A DNA stretch of 6,225 nt from FEN-1297 sp046705645 (GTDB lineage Bacteria; Bacteroidota; Ignavibacteria; Ignavibacteriales; Ignavibacteriaceae), in assembly GCA_046705645.1 (NCBI GenBank), contig JBJKQE010000093.1:1-6225 (forward strand), read 5' to 3'. Under the pieces are notes generated by a model. That model ran no database searches, was not told the DNA's origin, and was given only the letters and a program-made list of their open reading frames with translations. Positions 1 through 5,680 of this stretch are shown piece after piece; the first letter of the stretch is position 1; every line of letters starts with the position of its first letter. Both the position numbers and the translations under genes were made by a program.

Positions 1-73
1 CCAAATACTCTTGAGAGAAAATTTGTACTGATAAAATCATTGTAATTATTGCTGTAATAAATATTGTTTTCAT
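1..73 (-). CDS. pilQ: N-terminus of a secreted protein, probable PilQ secretin (partial, runs off the window)
   Basis: Only the first 24 codons are present; the gene continues beyond position 1. Reading from the ATG at 73-71, the peptide starts MKTIFITAIITMILS and goes on VQIFSQEYL. This is a classic Sec signal peptide: a short basic n-region (Lys2), about 14 hydrophobic residues, and a likely cleavage after Ser20 before Gln21. There is no Cys for a lipobox. The start is preceded by an AGAGAG ribosome site eight bases upstream, and it lies 15 bp after the stop of the PilO-PilP gene. In T4P operons pilQ follows pilP, and PilQ is an exported outer-membrane secretin, so position and export signal agree. 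No secretin domain is visible, so the identity is inferred from context; another exported pilus protein is possible. An alternative ATG at 80-78 gives a non-hydrophobic, Asn/Tyr-rich start and was not chosen. Confidence 0.6.
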   Translation of the reverse strand, partial: MKTIFITAIITMILSVQIFSQEYL

Positions 74-81
74 ATAGCATT

Positions 82-87
82 CTCTCT
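82..87 (-). promoter_or_regulatory. Ribosome binding site of the pilQ-position gene
   Basis: On the minus strand AGAGAG is followed by eight bases and then the ATG at 73-71. It is one of the better Shine-Dalgarno-like sites in the window, and it supports the start that gives the signal peptide over the ATG at 80-78, which would leave only one base between this motif and the start codon. Confidence 0.5.
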
Positions 88-88
88 A

Positions 89-982
89 TTATTTTTTCTT
101 GTTCGAATCATCTTCTTTTTGCAAGGTGAGGTCTACTTTATCTATAATACCTCCCTTGTTCAAAATAAAGCTTACAGTATTATGAGCATAATCAATCTTA
201 GTTAAATATCCTAAGTATACTTGCTGACCTTCCCATAACAAGTATGTATTTCCTTTGCTGTCTGAAAGAAACGCACCTTCGGGAATAAGTGCAAGCAATT
301 TTGCTCCTTGAACATCCAATAAATTATCAACATTTGGCGGAATTTGATTTCTAATTAGAGGATAGAAATCATCATATATTGATGAAGTATTTAGATTGTT
401 TTCTACAAAAGTCGGAGGTGAAAATCTATTATTGTCAGAGAAATAAACATCTACCAACGAAGTAAAAGTAACCAAAAAATTAGGAATTCCATCTTTTGAT
501 GTGGTAATGGTATTTGTCATAGACATTGACTTGATTTTCTTTAGTTCTTTACTTTGTTCAATTGCATAAATTAATTTATATACTTCATCAAACTCACCGC
601 TACCGCTGATTTTATATTCGTAATAGAAAAAATTCCGGTCTTTATATTTTTTATCAAAATCAACATTCAGTTGAGTATTTTGGGAAAAATCAGCAGTAAC
701 CTTATTAACAAAAGTGTAGAACTTTATGGATGATAAATTCTGCGGTATATTGAATTTTCTCGAAGCTAGGACAGAATCCATAACTGCCGCTTTTTTCTGA
801 AGCTGTTCATACTCTGTCGTTAATAGCCCGGTGTTATAATGGTTTGCTTTTAGTTCTGTAAGTTTTTTATCGTATTTTTTTATTTTGCCGCCTTGAACTA
901 CAAAAATGTAAATACCTCCGGCTAAAAGAATTACAATTAATAAACCTACAAGCGCTAGAGTATTTTTAAGTTTTCTATTCAT
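89..982 (-). CDS. pilO-pilP: PilO-PilP fusion protein, T4P inner-membrane alignment complex
   Basis: A 297-residue bitopic inner-membrane protein. Order of parts: basic N-terminus (MNRKLKN), one membrane helix at about 8-29, a charged probable coiled coil at about 33-72, a PilO-like ferredoxin-fold region at about 84-182 (including YEYKISGSGEFDEVYKLIYAIE, split here as residues 121-130 and 131-142), a polar linker at about 183-224 with NNRFSPP and NQIPPNVDN, then a PilP/GspC-type beta domain at about 225-290. The last part shows the family pattern of a short strand (AKLLALI), an acidic-Gly turn with DSKGNTYLLWEGQQVYLG, a strand ending in NTVSFIL, and a closing KVDLTL strand. PilO pairs with PilN in the periplasm; PilP normally is a separate lipoprotein binding PilN/PilO and the secretin. 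No lipobox is present, as expected if PilP is anchored by fusion. Start ATG overlaps the PilM-PilN stop by 8 bp (ATGAATAG), with no clear ribosome site, suggesting coupled translation. The PilO assignment rests on topology, fold pattern and position; the PilP domain is clearer. Confidence 0.75.
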   Translation of the reverse strand: MNRKLKNTLALVGLLIVILLAGGIYIFVVQGGKIKKYDKKLTELKANHYNTGLLTTEYEQLQKKAAVMDSVLASRKFNIPQNLSSIKFYTFVNKVTADFSQNTQLNVDFDKKYKDRNFFYYEYKISGSGEFDEVYKLIYAIEQSKELKKIKSMSMTNTITTSKDGIPNFLVTFTSLVDVYFSDNNRFSPPTFVENNLNTSSIYDDFYPLIRNQIPPNVDNLLDVQGAKLLALIPEGAFLSDSKGNTYLLWEGQQVYLGYLTKIDYAHNTVSFILNKGGIIDKVDLTLQKEDDSNKKK

Positions 983-2519
983 GCTGGGTTTTCTGATAAC
1001 TGTTTTTATTAAATATTAAATTAAACTTATATGCATTCTTTTCTCTTAGAGATTCAAAATTAACGCTTTTTAATTCCCCGGATTTTAAAAAGTATGCAAA
1101 ATCTGTCAAGGAGTTTTTATCAAGAGCATAGCCGGTTAGATTAATACTACTTGCATCCTGACTTAAATTTGTTAGCCATATATCTTTTTTCGATCCTAAA
1201 AATTGGGAAATTGTTCGAAAAACATTTGACCATACTCCTGTTCCGGTTGAAGCAGAATCCAATATTGCCTGAGTCTGAGTAAAGTTGGACATATTACTTT
1301 TAATATTAGCTATCTTACTTACTATTGCTTGGTTTTGATGTAACAATAATGTCTGTTGAGCTATTTGTTCATTAAGCCGATTAATTTTAATTTGATTTAC
1401 TAAAAGATGCTGAGTAATAAAAAAAGTAGCAACGAAAAGAATTGGAAGCATAGCAAATCCGTGCCAAGCAAATTGGAAGATTTTTTGATCCTCTTTAACA
1501 TATTTGGGTAAAAGATTTATTCCTTTATGAACTTCTTCCAGATCGTCAAAAAAATCGTTTGCTGTTGCAATCGGAATACTGTAGGAAGATAATTTCTCCT
1601 TAGTTTCGTCATCGATTAAAGAAAGATCCAGCTCATCAAACTCTAATCTGGAAACATTAGCCTCAGGGAATGTTCCGTAAAAAGAAAGTATTAAGTTTTC
1701 AGAATCATCTTCGCCGCAAACTATTATATTATCGAGTGAAGTAATGCCGCCATTCTCCATCTCAAGTAAAATTTTAGAAAAGTATACATCATAAGTATGA
1801 AGATTAACAGTACCAACATCTAAAGTAGCACCAATATGCTGCAATTTTCTCCCTTGCAGGAAAATCAATTTACTATATTCTTTACCAATATATACTACCA
1901 AGGAATGGTCATCAGGAAAGAACTTTTTTCTTTTAGCAACATAATATGCTAATGATATATCGGCGCTTTTTACCGAAGGAATTTTATAATACCTTTTTCC
2001 GTTATAAGTGGCTAAAGAATTAATTAATTTTATACAATTTACTTCTCCGCTTAAAAAAACAGAAAGTATTGATTTATCAGATAATTCAGTATACCCTAAA
2101 TTTTCTTTATCAATACTAACGTTTTTTGATTCCTGTATATCAGTAACTATTTCTTGTGTAAGTTTTGTAGATTTTCCGCCTTTCGCTCCTTCAAAAACGT
2201 GATAATAAATTGCAGGTTCAGTCAAAGCAGGGATAAACTCACTCTTTTTAAGATTAAAACCGCTTAGAGTAGCACTCATAAGGCTAACGCTTGAACGGCT
2301 AAGCTCTTTATCCTTAGGCCCTTTACTGCCTAAGGAATCTTCAAAAGACAGTTCCTGGCCGTCAATTTCCAAGGCTGTAACAGAAGCATCAACATCCATT
2401 GTTGGTTGAACAACCTCAAAATTAGCTGCCTTTAATACTTTGATTTTATCTTTGTCTTTTGAAACGACAGCTATTTTGGTATCGTTCCCTTCACAATAAG
2501 TACATATTATTGTTTTCAT
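975..2519 (-). CDS. pilM-pilN: PilM-PilN fusion protein, T4P alignment complex (GspL-like architecture)
   Basis: A 514-residue protein joining two normally separate T4P proteins. Residues 1 to about 325 look like a divergent PilM/GspL actin-like cytoplasmic domain: a strand-turn-strand start (TIICTYCEGNDTKIAVVS), a second similar motif at about 207-230 (LVVYIGKEYSKLIFLQGRKL), and IIVCGE at 265-270 where an adenosine-motif strand is expected. The usual DIG-type phosphate loops are degenerate. At 333-340 comes GINLLPKY, matching the conserved INLLP N-terminus of PilN. Then follow a membrane helix at about 352-374, a probable coiled coil at about 375-412, and a PilN periplasmic domain at about 427-504 with the family pattern IWLTNLSQD, LTGYALD, then FAYFLKSGELKSVNFESL. 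Known role: PilM binds the ATPase side and PilN, which pairs with PilO. The ATG directly abuts the pilT stop (TAAATG) with no clear ribosome site. The PilN half is secure; the PilM half rests on size, position and weak motifs. Confidence 0.8.
   Translation of the reverse strand: MKTIICTYCEGNDTKIAVVSKDKDKIKVLKAANFEVVQPTMDVDASVTALEIDGQELSFEDSLGSKGPKDKELSRSSVSLMSATLSGFNLKKSEFIPALTEPAIYYHVFEGAKGGKSTKLTQEIVTDIQESKNVSIDKENLGYTELSDKSILSVFLSGEVNCIKLINSLATYNGKRYYKIPSVKSADISLAYYVAKRKKFFPDDHSLVVYIGKEYSKLIFLQGRKLQHIGATLDVGTVNLHTYDVYFSKILLEMENGGITSLDNIIVCGEDDSENLILSFYGTFPEANVSRLEFDELDLSLIDDETKEKLSSYSIPIATANDFFDDLEEVHKGINLLPKYVKEDQKIFQFAWHGFAMLPILFVATFFITQHLLVNQIKINRLNEQIAQQTLLLHQNQAIVSKIANIKSNMSNFTQTQAILDSASTGTGVWSNVFRTISQFLGSKKDIWLTNLSQDASSINLTGYALDKNSLTDFAYFLKSGELKSVNFESLREKNAYKFNLIFNKNSYQKTQHE
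2311..2336. repeat. Perfect inverted repeat inside pilM-pilN (possible mRNA hairpin)
   Basis: TCCTTAGGC and GCCTAAGGA form a perfect 9-bp stem around an 8-base loop, about 185 bases into the PilM-PilN reading frame (codons about 62-70, a Gly/Lys/Asp-rich stretch). It is not followed by a U-run on the minus strand, so it is not an intrinsic terminator. It may be a structured spot in the mRNA or chance. Confidence 0.4.
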
Positions 2520-3749
2520 TTACATTGCCGATAAATTTTGCTGAATTCTTGTTTTATTATTTGCATATGCAACAGCATTTTCTAATGAAATTTGTCTATT
2601 AAGATATAATCTCTTCAAATCTTGTTCCATAGTTATCATGCCTTGCGGAGCACCCTGATTTATCATCATATAAATTTCACTCGTATTATTGTTTTTAATA
2701 GCTGCTCTTACACTCGGTGTTACAATTAATACTTCTTTTGCTAAAACACGTTGACCATCCAAACTTGGAACAAGCTTCTGAGAAATAACAGCAATTAAAA
2801 CATCTGCAAGTCTATTTCTTATACGATCCTGTTCATTTGGATGCATCTCCGCAACAATTCTATCAATAGATTCAACTGCAGAAGAAGTATGTAATGTTGA
2901 AAATACTTTATGACCAGTATCTGTTACTTCGAGTGCTGCCAAAATGGTATCAGGATCCCTCATTTCACCAATTACGATAATGTCCGGGTCCTGTCGTAAA
3001 GATTGAATAACTCCGTCTTTAAATGATATGACATCTCTCCCGACTTCTCTATGTTTTATAAGAGATATGTTTGATTTATGAACATATTCAATAGGAGAAG
3101 CAATAATTACAACATGTGCAGGATCAATTTTATTATGTGCATCTATAACAGCATCCAATGTAGTTGATTTTCCGGAGCCGGTAATACCGGTTACTAAAGT
3201 TAAGCCAAACTTTATATATGAGTGACTTAAAGTTTTAAGTACATTAGGATGGAAACCTAAACTTTCAATTGTCCTTAAATTTGAATTAATTGCTCTCATG
3301 TTCAGCGTAAGCGTATCAAGATCAAAATATGCGTCAGCTCTAAACCTGATATTTATTTTTTTTCTTTCATAATAGAATGAATAGCTAAAATCCAAATTTT
3401 TTGTAACAGCTAAAAATTTTCTCTGATTAGAATTGAGCATTGTAATGATTAACACTGCAGATTCATCTTCGGTAAAAGTGGGGAAGTCTTTAACTCTTTC
3501 TTTCTTACCAAATATACGCATCCATATATAACCGCAGTTTCCATGTCCGCCAAGTTCTATATCTGACGCGTCTTTCTCTACCATATTTGTTAAGAGCCTA
3601 TTAATGAAATTTCTTAAAACAGATCTATTTTCATTACTTAAGCTCTCTATGTTTTCAAAAAGATAGGTAACTCGGTCAGGCCCGAAAAAATGCGAGGGGA
3701 CGCCCGCTACAAACTCACTTAAAATTGTTTTTACTTCTGGAAAGAGCAC
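2520..3749 (-). CDS. pilT: Divergent PilT-like ATPase (T4P retraction ATPase family)
   Basis: A 409-residue cytoplasmic hexameric-ATPase family member. Core PilT features: N2 domain with ASDIEL at 61-66 (usually ASDLHL), arginine strand KINIRFRADAYFD at 131-143, Walker A GITGSGKSTT at 188-197, Walker B region DPDIIVIGEMRD at 254-265 with Glu262, His box TGHKVFSTLHTSSA at 278-291, and IDRIV plus VISQKLVP, which are typical of PilT rather than PilB. There is no tetracysteine zinc motif, also PilT-like. Oddities: the Asp box reads IASPIEY (216-222) where TIEDPIEF is usual, so the Glu-Asp pair is Ala-Ser; the AIRNLIRE motif is altered and shortened (AIKNNNTSEIYMM at 350-362); and about 45 extra residues precede the canonical start. 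Known role of the family: ATP-driven pilus retraction through PilC. The start is GTG; an in-frame TAG lies ten codons upstream and there is no ATG between. Could be a true retraction motor, a PilU-like partner, or a weakly active modulator. Confidence 0.85.
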   Translation of the reverse strand: MLFPEVKTILSEFVAGVPSHFFGPDRVTYLFENIESLSNENRSVLRNFINRLLTNMVEKDASDIELGGHGNCGYIWMRIFGKKERVKDFPTFTEDESAVLIITMLNSNQRKFLAVTKNLDFSYSFYYERKKINIRFRADAYFDLDTLTLNMRAINSNLRTIESLGFHPNVLKTLSHSYIKFGLTLVTGITGSGKSTTLDAVIDAHNKIDPAHVVIIASPIEYVHKSNISLIKHREVGRDVISFKDGVIQSLRQDPDIIVIGEMRDPDTILAALEVTDTGHKVFSTLHTSSAVESIDRIVAEMHPNEQDRIRNRLADVLIAVISQKLVPSLDGQRVLAKEVLIVTPSVRAAIKNNNTSEIYMMINQGAPQGMITMEQDLKRLYLNRQISLENAVAYANNKTRIQQNLSAM

Positions 3750-3754
3750 GTAGA

Positions 3755-3764
3755 TTCTTTCTTT
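3755..3764 (-). promoter_or_regulatory. Purine-rich ribosome site before the GTG start of the PilT-like gene
   Basis: AAAGAAAGAA on the minus strand ends five bases before the GTG at 3749-3747. It is weak but resembles the GAAAGAAA placed before pilB, and it supports GTG as the start, since the frame offers no ATG before codon 56. Confidence 0.4.
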
Positions 3765-3805
3765 AAGTTTTGAAATCTAAATTATTATCTAAATTGGAGA
3801 AAGAC

Positions 3806-3836
3806 AAGCAGATTTTAAAAAAATTTCTATCTGCTT
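3806..3836 (-). promoter_or_regulatory. Inverted repeat between pilB and the PilT-like gene (possible attenuator, weak terminator or processing hairpin)
   Basis: AAGCAGAT and ATCTGCTT form a perfect 8-bp stem with a 15-base A/T-rich loop. This is the only clear structure in the 140-bp gap 3750-3889, the one real intergenic space in the operon. In the minus-strand transcript the stem is followed by GUCUUUCUCC, which is pyrimidine-rich but not a clean U-run, and the stem has only three G-C pairs. So partial termination or an RNA processing/stability element is more plausible than a full terminator. No convincing promoter was found; TTGTCT with a 17-base spacer to TAATTT is present but weak. Confidence 0.45.
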
Positions 3837-3889
3837 TAACTTCTTTTCTTCTAAAAAAACAAAATTGACTTTAATAAATGATAAATACT

Positions 3890-5680
3890 TTATTCTTCGG
3901 TCGTTGAAGCCAGTACTTCTTCTATCGAACTTAATCCAAGCTTAACCTTTTCAAGGCCGGCCTCCCTAAGATTAAATGTGCCGTCTTTCCTAGCCTGTAT
4001 ACGAATCTTCTCCTCGTCAACTTCAACACCTGAACGAACTATAATTTGTCTTATTTCTTTTGTAAAGTATAGTGCTTCATGTATTGCTATCCTGCCTTTA
4101 TACCCCGTTCCGTTACATTTTTCACAGCCGTTATGTTCGTATATGGTATACTTTTTCCATTCTTCTATATCTAACTTAGCAGCTTTCATTAAATCTTCAT
4201 CAAAATCAACAACCTTTTTTTTGCAGTCCGGACATAATCTTCTAATTAATCTTTGAGCAACTATAATGTTAATTGCATATGCAATTAGGAATGGCTCTAT
4301 TCCCATCTTATATAAACGAGCAACGGCACTTGGTGCATCGTTAGTATGCAAAGTAGAAAATGTTAAATGCCCTGTATTAGCTAATTTTATAGCAATATCA
4401 GCGGTTTCTTTATCTCTCATCTCACCAACTAAAACAATATCAGGATCATGTCTTAATATCGATCTAATGGCTTGTTCAAAATTCATACGATAACCGATTT
4501 TTAACTGACGCGCGCCTTCAATTACATATTCAACAGGATCTTCTACGGTTAAAACATTCACAGTCGAATCAATAACTTGATATAACGCAGCTACCAAAGT
4601 AGTACTTTTTCCACTACCGGTAGGGCCAGTTAATATTACCATTCCCTGGGGTTGATTGATAGCTTTTTGAAAAGCGCTTTTTGCATAACCTGTTAAACCA
4701 AGTTTATCAAGATCTTTTATTACCTTGCGGTCGTCAAGAATTCTTATAACAACACTTTCAAATTTATTTTTTAATTCTGTTCCAACCATTGGAAGTACAG
4801 AAACACGAAATCTTATAATATGATTATCAATTTCTCTTTGGATAAAACCATCTTGTGCTCTTTCTCTTTCAAACCTGTCCATACCTTTTGAACGGTCTTT
4901 TACTACGGCAATTACAGCTTCCGGTAATGTATTTTCCTGGACATGCCACAATTGAAGGTTGCCGTCTATTCGAATAACAATTTCAGTTTTATTACCGGAC
5001 TTGGGAACGAAATGTATGTCACTGGCACCTTTTCTTACCCCTTCTATAAGTGCAGCCTCAACTAAATTTATAAGAGCACTTTTATTTATTTCCGCATCAA
5101 GAGCTTGTTCATCAAGCGCATTTTCATCTTTATCAATTTCAATTTCAGCCTCAGCCTCTTCCATCATTTTAAGATATACGTTTTCCGGAGGAAGAATTGT
5201 CTGAATTATTCTTTCATAATCCTTCTTGCGGATAAACATTACCTCGTATTTTTTTGCATTCAGTCCAAAAGCAATTTTAGGAATGTTTCTTTCTGTCGGA
5301 TCGATTGCAGCTAAGATTAGTTTATCTTTAATTCTTTCATCATACTTGTAAGGAATCACCTTGTGCTGTAGGATTTGTGCCTTTAGCTGCTCTCCGGCAC
5401 TATTTATCATATGCTTAATTGAATCTAATCTTTCTTGCGGGATTTCATCTTCGGAAAGATCTAATTCCCTGAATGCATAAAGGACGGCTACTTCTCTGAA
5501 TATTACATCGTGGTCATACTTAAAATCTTGAACTAAAATTTGAGCAAGATTTCTTTTTATCTTGCTCTTATCATTTGCTTTTGCATTTAGGGCTCTTTCA
5601 AGCATGGCAGAATCAATGATACCTTTTTTGAATAAAAGGTACCCAATCTTATCCGTCATCTCTAAATTAGTTTCTATCAT
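3890..5680 (-). CDS. pilB: PilB, type IV pilus assembly (extension) ATPase, GspE family
   Basis: A complete 596-residue GspE/PilB protein. Order: MshEN-type N-terminal domain at about 8-165 starting KIGYLLFKKGIIDSAML; a strongly acidic linker at about 173-198; N2 domain with GASDIHF at 218-224 and the RVSVLP strand at 292-297; RecA-like ATPase with Walker A GPTGSGKSTT at 352-361, Asp box TVEDPVEY at 378-385, Walker B DIVLVGEMRD at 414-423 (Glu420), and His box TGHLTFSTLHTNDA at 436-449. A zinc-type tetracysteine follows (Cys483, Cys486, Cys519, Cys522) ending in NGTGYKGR. All catalytic signatures are intact. The tetracysteine and the MshEN domain separate it from PilT. The family powers pilus polymerisation by turning PilC on the cytoplasmic side of the membrane. 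The MshEN c-di-GMP motif is only partly kept (KIG for RLG; Lys34 where Gln is expected). The ATG overlaps the pilC stop as ATGA; GAAAGAAA lies just upstream. Met8 is a possible but less likely start. Confidence 0.95.
   Translation of the reverse strand: MIETNLEMTDKIGYLLFKKGIIDSAMLERALNAKANDKSKIKRNLAQILVQDFKYDHDVIFREVAVLYAFRELDLSEDEIPQERLDSIKHMINSAGEQLKAQILQHKVIPYKYDERIKDKLILAAIDPTERNIPKIAFGLNAKKYEVMFIRKKDYERIIQTILPPENVYLKMMEEAEAEIEIDKDENALDEQALDAEINKSALINLVEAALIEGVRKGASDIHFVPKSGNKTEIVIRIDGNLQLWHVQENTLPEAVIAVVKDRSKGMDRFERERAQDGFIQREIDNHIIRFRVSVLPMVGTELKNKFESVVIRILDDRKVIKDLDKLGLTGYAKSAFQKAINQPQGMVILTGPTGSGKSTTLVAALYQVIDSTVNVLTVEDPVEYVIEGARQLKIGYRMNFEQAIRSILRHDPDIVLVGEMRDKETADIAIKLANTGHLTFSTLHTNDAPSAVARLYKMGIEPFLIAYAINIIVAQRLIRRLCPDCKKKVVDFDEDLMKAAKLDIEEWKKYTIYEHNGCEKCNGTGYKGRIAIHEALYFTKEIRQIIVRSGVEVDEEKIRIQARKDGTFNLREAGLEKVKLGLSSIEEVLASTTEE

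Noticed and set aside
1..80. Start of the last gene at the ATG at 80-78
   Set aside because: That frame gives a polar Asn/Tyr-rich peptide, while the ATG at 73-71 gives a proper signal peptide with a ribosome site at good spacing.
2008..2202. Plus-strand open frame of 64 codons
   Set aside because: It lies antisense inside the PilM-PilN gene, shows no family pattern, and its Ser/Phe-rich composition is what the reverse of this coding frame would give.
89..2519. Reading the two fusions as type II secretion GspL and GspC
   Set aside because: The INLLP motif, a PilT-like ATPase in the same operon and the M-N-O-P order fit T4P better; the resemblance is kept as a finding, not as the name.
3773..3802. 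Possible promoter (TTGTCT, 17 bases, TAATTT) before the PilT-like gene
   Set aside because: The -10 match is poor and such matches are expected by chance in A/T-rich DNA; no Bacteroidota-type TAnnTTTG element was found with it.
3954..3963. 10-bp palindrome AGGCCGGCCT
   Set aside because: It lies in pilB codons for Glu-Ala-Gly-Leu and is short enough to be explained by coding.
3978..5314. Several plus-strand open frames of 69-92 codons
   Set aside because: All are antisense to the clearly real pilB gene and have no recognisable domains; they are by-products of the opposite strand.
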